From Chryseobacterium aurantiacum (GTDB lineage: Bacteria; Bacteroidota; Bacteroidia; Flavobacteriales; Weeksellaceae): a stretch of 64,000 bases of DNA. The first letter of the stretch is position 1. Each line of letters starts with the position of its first letter. Shown piece by piece: positions 18,352-26,621 of this stretch. Position numbers and translations under genes: made by a program. The notes under the pieces are model-generated. The model worked only from the letters and a program-made list of their open reading frames with translations. It was not told the DNA's origin and made no database searches. The stretch lies in assembly GCF_003020585.1 (NCBI RefSeq), contig NZ_PXUE01000004.1, forward strand, positions 310,001-374,000. The letters run 5' to 3'.

Positions 18352-18764
18352 CTTAATCTTTGTTCTAAAAAATTCTGCAATATGATGGTTGCACTTACTT
18401 TATCTATTAATCCTTTTTCCTGTCTTTTCTTCTTTGTTTTTCCACTTTGGGAAATAAAGAATGAAGCCATCTTTGAAGTAAATCTTTCGTCAAAACGGTG
18501 AACTGCAATATCCGAAAATTCCTTTTTAAATTCTTCAATGAATTTTAAAATATCGGTTTCCACTTCTGAAATATTCCCTCTCAAATCTATGGGAAGCCCA
18601 ATCACTACCTCATCTACCTTGTTTTCATTGAAATATTTTTTCAAAAATTCCATTAAAACACGGTTCTCTACAGTCTCCAGCCCACTGGCTATAATCTGCA
18701 TATCGTCTGTTACAGCAATGCCACAACGAGCCTTTCCGTAGTCTATTGCAAGGATTTGTCCCAT
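18348..18764 (-). CDS. ruvX: RuvX/YqgF family Holliday-junction resolvase-like nuclease
   Basis: A 138-residue RNase H-fold protein involved in 16S rRNA 5' processing and possibly junction resolution. MGQILAIDYGKARCGIAV contains the first catalytic Asp and the family glycine pattern; VVIGLPIDLRGNISE and VHRFDERFTSKMA supply the other acidic residues. It heads a cluster with def and the DUF5606 gene, with a 4-base overlap into def. A TAAATTTG box lies close upstream. Confidence 0.93.
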   Translation of the reverse strand: MGQILAIDYGKARCGIAVTDDMQIIASGLETVENRVLMEFLKKYFNENKVDEVVIGLPIDLRGNISEVETDILKFIEEFKKEFSDIAVHRFDERFTSKMASFFISQSGKTKKKRQEKGLIDKVSATIILQNFLEQRLR

Positions 18765-18771
18765 AAGTCTG

Positions 18772-18779
18772 CAAATTTA
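18772..18779 (-). promoter_or_regulatory. Putative -7 box for the ruvX-def cluster
   Basis: Minus-strand TAAATTTG, 7 bases before the ruvX start codon, implying a very short leader. Confidence 0.4.
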
Positions 18780-18879
18780 GTAAAATTTACTGATTTTATT
18801 CATAACGCAGTTTTTTTATATAAATCATGTTTTATTCCATTATTTTTTTTATAATTTTAATCTTCCAAAAAACAAATAT

Positions 18880-19356
18880 ATGAAGAGACTCATCCTCGTA
18901 AGACATGCAAAAAGCGACTGGCCGGAAGAAACGGAGGACTTTGACAGACCCTTGGCAGACAAAGGTTTGGAGGATGCTATGAACATGTCCAGATTCTTAA
19001 AAAACAATAATATTTCTATTGATCATTTTGTATCAAGCCCTGCAGTTCGTGCTCTGAATACGTGTAAGATTTTTAATCAAGCCTATCAGCTAGACTGTTC
19101 TACTGATGAAAAACTGTATAATCCATCAGAACGAAATTTTGAATCTGTAATTTATGACCTGGATGATAATCTAAGTACGGTTGCCCTATTCTCTCATAAT
19201 AATGGAATTTCCAATTTTGCTAATTCTATTTCTGAAGATATTTTTCACTTTCCCACCTGTGGTGTTGCTGGTTTTGAAGTAGATTGTGAATCCTGGTCCG
19301 AGTTTGATGGAGCTAAAAAGAAACTGGTGTTCTTTTATGAGCCCGGGAAAATATAA
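18880..19356 (+). CDS. SixA-like phosphohistidine phosphatase
   Basis: A 158-residue histidine-phosphatase-superfamily protein. The N-terminal LILVRHAKSDWPEETEDFDRPLADKGLEDA has the catalytic RHA(K/R)S motif and the SixA pattern; the second His is in LFSHNNGISNF. SixA removes phosphate from phosphohistidine domains in phosphorelays. The partner here is not visible. The downstream archaemetzincin gene starts inside the last 20 bases, implying coupled expression. Confidence 0.88.
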   Translation: MKRLILVRHAKSDWPEETEDFDRPLADKGLEDAMNMSRFLKNNNISIDHFVSSPAVRALNTCKIFNQAYQLDCSTDEKLYNPSERNFESVIYDLDDNLSTVALFSHNNGISNFANSISEDIFHFPTCGVAGFEVDCESWSEFDGAKKKLVFFYEPGKI

Positions 19357-20227
19357 ATTCACCTCAACTGCTTTCTATGCAATACTATTTACCTTCTTTT
19401 TTTCATGCCAGAAAAAGGAGAAGACCTACTTTGAGATTATAGCAACCAATGATGTCAAACTTTCTACTCCTAAATTCGGAAGCTGGAGATATAATCATGA
19501 CGAAAAATTTCAGCAATTCGGAGATTTTCAGAAATCTAAAAAGATAACACCTGAATCAGAAAAAAATATAATCTATCTACAACCTATCGGAGAATTTAAT
19601 GAGCTTCAAAAAAAGGAAATAGCACTTACAAAAGAGTATTTAAGAATATATTATCAGCTCGAAACAAAAATATTACCTATACTACCCAACTCTATTTTTC
19701 CTAAATCTGTAAAAAGAGTTTCTAAGGAAGGACAGGAACAGGTATTGGCAGGATATGTACTAGATAGTTTTTTAATAAAAAGAAAACCCAAGGATGCAGT
19801 AGTATTAATGGGTATCACAGAAAAAGATCTTTTCCCAAGATCTGAGTGGAACTATGTTTTCGGATTAGCTTCATATGAAAATGGTGTAGGAGTAACCTCA
19901 ATATACCGGTTTGCTAATGGTGGTTTAACCGATTCTAATTTTAATGATAGTCTTTTAAGATTAATGAAAATCAGTTCTCATGAAATAGGCCATATGTTTG
20001 GAATCAGTCACTGTCTGAACGCTAATTGTGTGATGAACGGAACAAATTCTCTCGCAGAAACAGATTATCACTTTGCAAGAGCCTGCTCACTCTGTCAGAT
20101 GAAACTGCATTCAAGTATACAATATAACAACAGAAAACGATTATCTGAACTAAAAGATTTCTTTGAAAGACAACACCTGAATACAGAACTTTCTTTAACA
20201 CGGCAAGACCTAAACTTGATTCAGTAA
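19337..20227 (+). CDS. Archaemetzincin-type metalloprotease lipoprotein
   Basis: A zinc protease of the archaemetzincin family. The motif HEIGHMFGISHC (about residues 215-226), followed by NANCVM and ARACSLCQM, gives the HExxHxxGxxHC core, the Met-turn and the structural four-Cys zinc site typical of AMZ proteins. From the ATG at 19337 the protein starts MSPGKYKFTSTAFYAILFTFFFSC, a lipoprotein signal with Cys24, which argues for this start over an upstream TTG deeper in the previous gene. Archaeal AMZs are cytoplasmic, so a lipidated form is unusual. It overlaps the SixA-like gene by 20 bases. Confidence 0.87.
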   Translation: MSPGKYKFTSTAFYAILFTFFFSCQKKEKTYFEIIATNDVKLSTPKFGSWRYNHDEKFQQFGDFQKSKKITPESEKNIIYLQPIGEFNELQKKEIALTKEYLRIYYQLETKILPILPNSIFPKSVKRVSKEGQEQVLAGYVLDSFLIKRKPKDAVVLMGITEKDLFPRSEWNYVFGLASYENGVGVTSIYRFANGGLTDSNFNDSLLRLMKISSHEIGHMFGISHCLNANCVMNGTNSLAETDYHFARACSLCQMKLHSSIQYNNRKRLSELKDFFERQHLNTELSLTRQDLNLIQ

Positions 20228-20318
20228 ACCCATATTTTTTCTACAGATTACTATTCCTCAACCTGGAAAGGCAAGGTGGTTAGTTGCGGCTAAAGACATT
20301 ATTTGCTATAAATAAAAA

Positions 20319-20344
20319 GAACAGGCTAAAGCCCGTTCCTATTG
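20319..20344. repeat. Hairpin repeat AACAGGC-TAAA-GCCCGTT
   Basis: An inverted repeat followed by CCTATTGAA between convergent genes. A diverged copy (AGGTTAAAGCCTGTTTCTATTGA) lies at 43849-43871, and GCGGCTAAAG precedes it at 20284. It looks like a dispersed REP-like hairpin that may also terminate. Confidence 0.5.
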
Positions 20345-20388
20345 AATTACAATAACAAAGATTTTTAATTATTCTTTGCAATGTTATT

Positions 20389-21933
20389 TTACTTCTTTTT
20401 CAGATCCAGATCATCAAAATCAAAGCTGAAATCCGTCACATCCGAAATAGCTTTCAACTTTGCTGATTGTGCTTTTCCATTCTCGTCGTAACTAAAAACG
20501 ATATAAGCATCAGCGTCATAGCTTCTGTCATCCCATTTAATAATAAATGAATTATTGGAATATGGAAGCAATTCTCCTTTCAATCTTGGTGAATTTTTAC
20601 ATGAAATTCTGTAGGCTCCTCCTTGCTGAACAATTTCTACATCACCAAACCAAACATCATTATATGTACCTGTAAACTGCTCTGCCTTTGGTTGAAGTGT
20701 TTTTTCTTTTTTGAATGCTTCTGATTTTGAAAACGCTTCTTTCTTTTGTTTTTCAAATTCCATATTCATTTTAGACATCCTCTCACCATATGTTTTCAGC
20801 CAGTTTCTGTCTGCCACTCCAAGGTAAGAATCCTTTACCGTATTTGTAATGGTATTGAAAGCTGCTCCGGACTGCTGATTAGTCAAAACAACAATTCCCA
20901 GCTTAAGATCAGGAATCAGGGTAAACTGGGTCACTGTTCCGATAAGACCTCCTGTATGCTGTACCTGCTTGTGTCCTTTCACATCACTTAAAAACCATCC
21001 TAAACCATATCCGTAAAAACTTGTATCATAGGGATTCTTTGCGGCAACTCTATCAGGAATCTGCAGGCTCCAAAGCTGTTGACTATTTTTGTCTGAAACC
21101 AGTTTCTTACCGTCTTTAGTTGTAAAGTTATTCAAAAGACATTCTGCCCAGGTTGCCATATCCTTAATGTTACTCATAATTCCTCCTGCAGCATTAGCTG
21201 TTTCATTCCAGTCGTGGGGAACTGCAATTGCTTTTCCGTCTATGGGAGCATGAGCATCAATTTTATTGGCAGAAGCTTTCGCTCTGTTGTAACTTCCAAA
21301 GCTGGAATTCATCCCTACAGGTTTCATAATTTTTTGCTCGATAAATTCTGCCCAGCTTAATCCCGAAACTCTGTGGATTACTTCTCCTGCAACAACAAAC
21401 ATGATATTGTTATAATCCAATGTGGTTCTGAAAGGATTTTCAGGCTTTAAATATCTTACATTGTGAACAATATCATTCACGGTTAAATTTCCTCCTTCAG
21501 GAAAAAACATCAGGTCACCTTGTCCCAGTCCTAATCCGGCTCTATGGGTAATCAAATCCTTTATTGTTACATTCTGGGAAACATACGGATCATACATCTG
21601 AAACTCAGGAATGTATTTTGAAACTTTATCATCCCAGTTCAATTTTCCCTCGTCTGCCAAAATTGCTAATGCCACACAGGTAAAACCTTTAGAGTTAGAA
21701 GCAATCCCTACAAGTGTATTATCATCCATCGGTTGTTTGGTGGTAAGTGAACGTACTCCAAATCCTTTGGAATAGGTTACTTTCCCATCTTTTACAATTC
21801 CTACTGACATTCCCGGAACGTCAAAAGTCTTCAGAGTATTTTGGATCAGTTCATCCAGTTTTTTTTCTTCGACCTGCGCATTGGCTAATCCTACAGTCAA
21901 AAGAAAAATAAAAAAAGAAAGTTTCTGCTTCAT
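20389..21933 (-). CDS. Serine hydrolase (class C beta-lactamase-like)
   Basis: A 514-residue exported enzyme of the beta-lactamase/PBP4-like family. Signal peptide 1-19 (cleavage after GLANA). The active-site SxxK is SNSK (S79, K82) in GIASNSKGFTC; YxN is DYNN (about 174); the HTG triad is VQHTGG (about 326). A C-terminal region from about 400 resembles the DUF3471 module found after such domains. Likely acts on peptides or esters in the periplasm; true beta-lactamase activity is not implied. The gene has no close co-directional partner. Confidence 0.9.
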   Translation of the reverse strand: MKQKLSFFIFLLTVGLANAQVEEKKLDELIQNTLKTFDVPGMSVGIVKDGKVTYSKGFGVRSLTTKQPMDDNTLVGIASNSKGFTCVALAILADEGKLNWDDKVSKYIPEFQMYDPYVSQNVTIKDLITHRAGLGLGQGDLMFFPEGGNLTVNDIVHNVRYLKPENPFRTTLDYNNIMFVVAGEVIHRVSGLSWAEFIEQKIMKPVGMNSSFGSYNRAKASANKIDAHAPIDGKAIAVPHDWNETANAAGGIMSNIKDMATWAECLLNNFTTKDGKKLVSDKNSQQLWSLQIPDRVAAKNPYDTSFYGYGLGWFLSDVKGHKQVQHTGGLIGTVTQFTLIPDLKLGIVVLTNQQSGAAFNTITNTVKDSYLGVADRNWLKTYGERMSKMNMEFEKQKKEAFSKSEAFKKEKTLQPKAEQFTGTYNDVWFGDVEIVQQGGAYRISCKNSPRLKGELLPYSNNSFIIKWDDRSYDADAYIVFSYDENGKAQSAKLKAISDVTDFSFDFDDLDLKKK

Positions 21934-22032
21934 TATTTTTTTAATTTTCCCAAATTTAGTAAATATTAGACGATGTCAATTTTGTCAATGTTAAAAGTTT
22001 ACTTACATTTCCAATTAATCAGTTATATATTC

Positions 22033-22497
22033 ATGAAAAAATCTATTGGTATCCTATTATTATCATTTTTTGCCATCAGTTTCGTTAAAAGTCAGGACAG
22101 GACCTCAAATCCATTACTTTTACAGACCTGGAAGTTGAAGAAACTCGACACTTATATTTACACCTATGAAAAACAGGATGTTTTTGATACCAAAAGCCCC
22201 GGTTTAAAATTCAATAAGAATGGAAAAGTTATAGGAAATTTAAGCAAATCTGCCAACGGATATGATGCTACAGAAGACTTTCCTAATAAAGCTTCAAAAT
22301 TTGAACGGTACAGTGGAAACTGGAAGAAAGTTTCAGATTCTTCAATTGCCATTGTATTTCCCTCCAATAATAGTATGAATGGTACTTTTACTATTTCAAG
22401 GCTTATCGGAAGTGAACTGAAATTAAAGAAAGTTTTCAGCGCAGATATTGAAAAGAAGCTGGACTCCATCCGCAGAACCAAGGACATTTCTTACTAA
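22033..22497 (+). CDS. Small secreted protein, lipocalin-like
   Basis: Starting at the ATG at 22033, 154 residues with a clear signal peptide (MKKSIGILLLSFFAISFVKS, mature QDRTSNPLLLQTWKLKKLD). An in-frame ATG at 21973 would put 20 extra residues in front of the signal and is less likely. The mature part has the alternating, strand-rich pattern LLQTWKLKK ... GLKFNKNGKV ... YSGNWKKVSDSSIAIVF seen in lipocalin-like proteins. Function unknown. It is divergent from the serine hydrolase. Confidence 0.72.
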   Translation: MKKSIGILLLSFFAISFVKSQDRTSNPLLLQTWKLKKLDTYIYTYEKQDVFDTKSPGLKFNKNGKVIGNLSKSANGYDATEDFPNKASKFERYSGNWKKVSDSSIAIVFPSNNSMNGTFTISRLIGSELKLKKVFSADIEKKLDSIRRTKDISY

Positions 22498-22560
22498 ACT
22501 GTCAAAATATTTCCAATAATTATCTGAACCCATCAAAATAGTTTTTAACTAAAGCTTCTT

Positions 22561-22568
22561 TATATTTG
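22561..22568 (+). promoter_or_regulatory. Putative -7 box for the phosphodiesterase cluster
   Basis: TATATTTG, 17 bases before the ATG at 22586. Confidence 0.45.
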
Positions 22569-22585
22569 CAGTCTAAAACATTACA

Positions 22586-23035
22586 ATGGCAATAAACAGA
22601 TTATTAGCTTTCGTCTTATTGATGATAAGCTGTAATTTATATTTTTCTCAGGATGTAACCATTAAAGACGACAAGGTTCTCCTGGATGGAAAGCAGATCC
22701 TGAAAGCAGAAAAAATAAATGCAGCCCAGTACTCATTCTTTTCAATGAAAGGTGATGAGGAAGTTTTGCTATACAAATACATGGATAATGAAACACCAAG
22801 ATATGTAAATGATGATTATTTCATTCTCAATTTCCTGACTGAAAAAATCAAAATAGAATCTACAGATATGGCTAAAATTGCCAACTTCATGAATTCTAAA
22901 AAAGGAATGGAAAAACTGGTAAGATGGCTATTAAAAGAAAGGGTTATTAATCATGATGGAGAACTGAACTCTGAGCGAGTTGCTGTATTTAAAGACAAAT
23001 ACGACGAAAATATCACTGAAAGAACGTTAAGATAA
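22586..23035 (+). CDS. Hypothetical secreted protein
   Basis: A 149-residue protein with a signal peptide (MAINRLLAFVLLMISCNLYFS, mature QDVTIKDDKVLLDGK). The mature part is strand-rich then helical; I recognise no domain. Its stop codon overlaps the start of the phosphodiesterase gene (TAATG), so the two are translationally coupled although their products act in different compartments. Confidence 0.75.
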   Translation: MAINRLLAFVLLMISCNLYFSQDVTIKDDKVLLDGKQILKAEKINAAQYSFFSMKGDEEVLLYKYMDNETPRYVNDDYFILNFLTEKIKIESTDMAKIANFMNSKKGMEKLVRWLLKERVINHDGELNSERVAVFKDKYDENITERTLR

Positions 23036-23532
23036 TGACAAAGATTCTTCTTCTTTCCGATTCTCACTCTTATATCGACGATCGAATTTTAGAGTACGCC
23101 TCCCAAGCAGATGAAGTATGGCATTGTGGCGACTTTGGAAGCATGGACGTTATTGAGCAGCTCGAAAAGACAAAACCTATAAAAGGGGTCTACGGAAATA
23201 TTGACAATGCTAAGATTCGCTCTGAGTTTCCTGAAGTAAATCGTTTTTTCTGTGAAAAATTGGAAGTTCTGATGATCCACATTGGTGGCTATCCCGGAAA
23301 ATACACTCCACTTACTAAAAAAGAAATCACTGAGAAGGCTCCGAAATTATTTATTTCAGGGCATTCACATATTTTAAAAGCCATGTATGATGAAAAGAAT
23401 ACTCTTCTTCATCTGAATCCCGGAGCCTGTGGAAAACAGGGTTGGCATAAGATGAGGACAATGATGCGTTTTGTAGTAGATGGTGAAGAAATTAAAGATC
23501 TGGAAATTATTGAATTGGGGCCAAGGGTGTAA
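23035..23532 (+). CDS. YfcE/MJ0936-type phosphodiesterase
   Basis: A 165-residue metallophosphoesterase. Motifs in order: LLSDSHSY (about 6-13), HCGDFG (about 30-35), GNIDN, GHSH (about 109-112) and LHLNPGACGKQG. These match the YfcE/MJ0936 family of small Mn-dependent phosphodiesterases. Unusually, the third motif is GNIDN instead of GNCD. Coupled to the upstream secreted-protein gene. Cytoplasmic; natural substrate not known. Confidence 0.9.
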   Translation: MTKILLLSDSHSYIDDRILEYASQADEVWHCGDFGSMDVIEQLEKTKPIKGVYGNIDNAKIRSEFPEVNRFFCEKLEVLMIHIGGYPGKYTPLTKKEITEKAPKLFISGHSHILKAMYDEKNTLLHLNPGACGKQGWHKMRTMMRFVVDGEEIKDLEIIELGPRV

Positions 23533-23638
23533 AGACTTCTTGATATAGAGTGAAAGATTAAACAGGCTCATCTTACTTCTGATAGAACCAGAAATTGGTT
23601 TATCATTGGCTAAAAAGAGCGAATAGGTTTTAAATAGT

Positions 23639-24133
23639 ATGAAAATTGGGGATACCGTTTCTGTAGTGGACGAAGATTTAAGCGGGATTGTTACTTCCGT
23701 GAAAGGAAATATTGTGGTTTTTAAGGATGAATACGGTTTTACCCATCAATATCCCAAAGAAAAGCTGGTTCCAAAGGATAAAGGTCTTTACGAAAATATC
23801 AGAGTGATAAGAAAAGCTGAACCTAGAAAGATTATTTCTAAAAAGCATCAGAAAAATCATTTGGTTTTGGACCTTCATTTTCATAATTTGGTAAAGAATC
23901 CCAGTGATTATGATAGTTTTGAAAGATTGTTTATTCAAAAGGAAAAATTGATCGAGGTCCTGGAATTTTGCAGAAGAAACAACTTAAAGAGATTGGAGAT
24001 TGTACACGGAATTGGGGATGGAACCCTACAGAGGATGGTTCGCGATGTTTTGGAAAGCCAGGTTAATATTGATTTTTATAATAAGGAAATACTTCACCAT
24101 CAATCGGGTGCGGTAATGGTAGAATTTCACTAA
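23639..24133 (+). CDS. Smr-domain protein
   Basis: A 164-residue protein with an N-terminal small beta-barrel (KIGDTVSVVDEDLSGIVTSVKG, about 1-60) and a C-terminal Smr domain containing LDLHFHNL (about 76-83) and HGIGDGTLQRMVR (about 122-134), the LDxH and HGxG motifs of the MutS2/Smr family. Smr domains bind and nick nucleic acids and in MutS2 act on stalled ribosomes. This looks like the isolated C-terminal part of a MutS2-type protein, a common Bacteroidota arrangement. The stop codon starts the promoter box of the next gene. Confidence 0.86.
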   Translation: MKIGDTVSVVDEDLSGIVTSVKGNIVVFKDEYGFTHQYPKEKLVPKDKGLYENIRVIRKAEPRKIISKKHQKNHLVLDLHFHNLVKNPSDYDSFERLFIQKEKLIEVLEFCRRNNLKRLEIVHGIGDGTLQRMVRDVLESQVNIDFYNKEILHHQSGAVMVEFH

Positions 24134-24138
24134 ATTTG
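24131..24138 (+). promoter_or_regulatory. Putative -7 box overlapping the Smr stop codon
   Basis: TAAATTTG begins at the stop codon of the Smr gene and lies 13 bases before the ATG of the DUF3822 gene. Confidence 0.45.
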
Positions 24139-24151
24139 CAGCAATTGAAAT

Positions 24152-24868
24152 ATGAACGTACTTAATTTACTTTTTACCAAAGACGGATTGATTTACCAGA
24201 TTGTAAAAAACAAAAGCATTCTGGAAGAAAAATCCTATTTTGTTACTGAAGAAACCCCAGCCAACCTTATTGAAGAAAAACTGGATGAAGTTCTTATCAA
24301 ACAGCGATTTGATGAAATACAGGTGATTTCTGCATGGAATCATTTTACCCTTATGCCGGAAGGTTTTTCTGATCATGATGCCGGATTTGATTTAATTTCT
24401 TTCAATGCTCCTACTGATAAGGAAAAAGAAGAACTGATGCTTTCCATCAACAAAAAGTTTAATATTCAGTTTTATTATACTTTTCCGAAGAATTATTACA
24501 AAAAAATAAAGGAGCTGGCTATACCGGTACACTTTAACTTCTCCGGAGAAAAGTTTTTAAGTTCTATTAATAATAAGAATAACAAGGAGATTCATATCAA
24601 CCTTTATCATAATCAATGTGAATTTTTCGCCATTGACAATAAGAAGATTATACTTTACAATAATCTGGATGTAAATTCTGAAGTTGACTTTCTTTACTTC
24701 ATTATGTTTACATTAAGCAAAATAGGCTTTGGTATTAATGAAACCAACTTTTATGCCTATGGAGAAACTACGGAAAATGAGACCTTTATTTCCGAGCTTC
24801 AGAAATTTGTGAAAAATCTGAAGATTGTTTTTGACAATATTCCCAATAAGAATTTTATACTTAACTAG
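24152..24868 (+). CDS. DUF3822 family protein
   Basis: A 238-residue soluble protein, characteristic of Bacteroidota. Features: N-terminal MNVLNLLFTKDGLIYQIVKNKSILEE, then FNFSGEKFLSSI and INLYHNQCEFFAIDNKKIILYNNLDVNSEVDFLYFIMFTLSKIG, which is the ASKHA-like middle of the family. In many Bacteroidota it precedes rsmD, as here, 82 bases away. Function undetermined. Confidence 0.85.
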   Translation: MNVLNLLFTKDGLIYQIVKNKSILEEKSYFVTEETPANLIEEKLDEVLIKQRFDEIQVISAWNHFTLMPEGFSDHDAGFDLISFNAPTDKEKEELMLSINKKFNIQFYYTFPKNYYKKIKELAIPVHFNFSGEKFLSSINNKNNKEIHINLYHNQCEFFAIDNKKIILYNNLDVNSEVDFLYFIMFTLSKIGFGINETNFYAYGETTENETFISELQKFVKNLKIVFDNIPNKNFILN

Positions 24869-24950
24869 ATTGCAGGTCGCAGATAAAAGGACTCCTATTC
24901 TGGATATAACTTCTGCCGCCAATAATCTATTACCTAAACCCTAATACAAC

Positions 24951-25523
24951 ATGTTCAGAATAATATCAGGCAAATGGAAAGCCAAAAAAATTGCCGCCCC
25001 AAAAAACTTTGATGTAAGGCCAACCACAGATTTTGCCAAGGAAGCTTTATTCAGCATTCTGGAAAATAAATACGACATGCAGTCTATTTCTGTACTTGAT
25101 CTTTTTGCAGGAATTGGTTCTATTACATTTGAATTTGCATCCAGAGGATGTCAGAATGTAACTTCTGTGGAAATGAATCCAAAGCATACAGCCTTTATCA
25201 ACTCTACCGCCTCTGAGCTGGATATGGCTCTTCAGATCAACGTACAAAGAGGAGATGTATTTGACTGGCTGAAAAAATTCAGAAACAAAAAGTCTTTTGA
25301 AATTGTGTTTTCTGATGCTCCTTTTGAAATGGAAGAAAAGAAATACTACGAACTGATTTCCCTGGTTTTAAACAATAAATACCTAAAGGAAAACGGAGTT
25401 CTTATTGTAGAGCATCAAAGCAGAATGAAACTGGAACACCCCAATCTGGTAGATACAAGAAAATACGGAAACGTGAGTTTCAGTTTTTTCAATCCAAATA
25501 AAGAAGATAATCAGGAACTTTAA
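24951..25523 (+). CDS. rsmD: 16S rRNA (guanine(966)-N(2))-methyltransferase RsmD-like
   Basis: A 190-residue SAM-dependent methyltransferase. N-terminal MFRIISGKWKAKKIAAP and RPTTDFAKEALFSIL are RsmD hallmarks; the SAM site is VLDLFAGIGSITFEFASRG (about 44-62). The family catalytic motif DPPF appears as SDAPFE, with Ala at the second position. Adjacent to DUF3822. Its 3' end overlaps the convergent HxlR gene by 4 bases. Confidence 0.92.
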   Translation: MFRIISGKWKAKKIAAPKNFDVRPTTDFAKEALFSILENKYDMQSISVLDLFAGIGSITFEFASRGCQNVTSVEMNPKHTAFINSTASELDMALQINVQRGDVFDWLKKFRNKKSFEIVFSDAPFEMEEKKYYELISLVLNNKYLKENGVLIVEHQSRMKLEHPNLVDTRKYGNVSFSFFNPNKEDNQEL

Positions 25524-25867
25524 TTCCTGATTATTTTTTTTGACCTCTCAGGCGCTGTCTTTCCCCATTTTGTAATTTCTTCTAAAACAGGCAACAAAGT
25601 CTTACCAAAATCCGTTAATGTATATTCTACCATTAAAGGTGGCTTTTCTGTAAACACTTTTCTATCTATCACATTATCCTCTTCCAACTGTTTGAGCTGA
25701 AGACTCAGTGTTCTCTCAGTAATGGTCGGAATTACTTTTCTCAATTCATTATATCGCTTTGCCCCATCTATGAGGTGATATAAAATTACAGCTTTCCATT
25801 TCCCTCCAATAAACCTCATGGTAACACTGGTACAGCAAGGATAATTTTTATTGTCTATTGTATACAT
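25520..25867 (-). CDS. HxlR-family transcriptional regulator
   Basis: A 115-residue winged-helix repressor-type regulator. CTSVTMRFIGGKWKAVILYHLIDGAKRYNELRKVIPTITERTLSLQLKQLEEDNVI is the HxlR DNA-binding domain, with Cys11 and Cys12 near the N-terminus placed like the redox-active Cys of YodB/HypR-type members. Divergent from a nitroreductase gene and facing a perfect inverted repeat that covers its own start codon, so it most likely regulates both genes in response to quinones or electrophiles (inference). Confidence 0.9.
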   Translation of the reverse strand: MYTIDNKNYPCCTSVTMRFIGGKWKAVILYHLIDGAKRYNELRKVIPTITERTLSLQLKQLEEDNVIDRKVFTEKPPLMVEYTLTDFGKTLLPVLEEITKWGKTAPERSKKIIRN

Positions 25868-25949
25868 TTTATACTATCATTTTTTACCGTTATTGCAAAG
25901 TTAATAAACTTAAATTAATTTTGTAACTATAAAAATGATAGTATAAAAT
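25866..25949. promoter_or_regulatory. Perfect 19-bp inverted repeat, likely HxlR operator pair
   Basis: ATTTTATACTATCATTTTT (25866-25884) is the exact reverse complement of 25931-25949, separated by 46 bases. One arm overlaps the hxlR start codon, the other ends one base before the nitroreductase ATG. The TACTATCA core resembles half sites known for HxlR/YodB-type regulators. Symmetry and placement suggest a shared operator or DNA loop. Confidence 0.8.
25916..25923 (+). promoter_or_regulatory. Putative -7 box for the nitroreductase gene
   Basis: TAATTTTG, with TTG at 25893-25895 twenty bases upstream, lies between the two operator arms and 27 bases before the ATG. A minus-strand TAACTTTG at 25896-25903 may serve hxlR. 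Confidence 0.5.
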
Positions 25950-25950
25950 T

Positions 25951-26550
25951 ATGAGTTTTTTAGACAAAATGAAAACAAGGTATACCGTAAAAAAGTATAA
26001 CCCACAAGGAAATATCAATGAAGAACAAATTTCCCAATTGAAAGAAATCCTTAACCTGAGTCCATCTTCCATCAACAGCCAACCATGGAACTTTATTTTT
26101 GTAAATCGTGGAGAATTGAAGACAAAACTTGCAGAGGTTTCTTACATCAACAAAGAGAAAGTACAGGATTGCAGCCACTTGATTATTTTTCAGGTTATTA
26201 AAAACCCTGAAGATTTCGAAAAACAAATTGAGGAGAGCCTTCCTGAGGGCAATGTGAACTATTACAAAAATAGAGTAAAACCTAAAGGAGAAGCTGATAT
26301 AAAGGCATGGCTGGGTCATCAGGTTTATTTATCACTGGGAGTATTGCTTTCTGCGTGCGCTGATATGGGAATAGACTCTACTCCAATGGAAGGTATTGAG
26401 CCGGATCAGTATGATGATATTCTGAAAAATGAAAACTACGAAACTCTTTTTGCTGTAGCTATTGGAGAAAGAACAGAAACCGATGCCAATCAACCGAAAT
26501 TTAATCCAAAGACAAGGCTAGAAGCTGAGAAAGTGATTTTGGAAGCCTAA
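25951..26550 (+). CDS. Nitroreductase family NAD(P)H-dependent oxidoreductase
   Basis: A 199-residue flavin oxidoreductase of the NfsB-like group. RYTVKKYNPQGNINEEQI, LSPSSINSQPWNFIFV (FMN binding) and VYLSLGVLLSACADMGIDSTPMEGIEP are typical. It reduces nitroaromatics or quinones using NAD(P)H. Immediately preceded by the operator arm and promoter, divergent from the HxlR regulator, which likely controls it. Confidence 0.93.
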   Translation: MSFLDKMKTRYTVKKYNPQGNINEEQISQLKEILNLSPSSINSQPWNFIFVNRGELKTKLAEVSYINKEKVQDCSHLIIFQVIKNPEDFEKQIEESLPEGNVNYYKNRVKPKGEADIKAWLGHQVYLSLGVLLSACADMGIDSTPMEGIEPDQYDDILKNENYETLFAVAIGERTETDANQPKFNPKTRLEAEKVILEA

Positions 26551-26585
26551 CCAATAATTATAGCTTGCAATCACAAGTTATCAAG

Positions 26586-26619
26586 AAAAAAGTCTGCTTC
26601 TATAGGAGGCAGACTTTTT
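26586..26619. terminator. Bidirectional terminator
   Basis: AAAGTCTGCTTC / GGAGGCAGACTTT hairpin (one G-U wobble) with A- and T-runs on both sides, between the convergent nitroreductase and murI genes. Confidence 0.85.
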
Positions 26620-26621
26620 AT

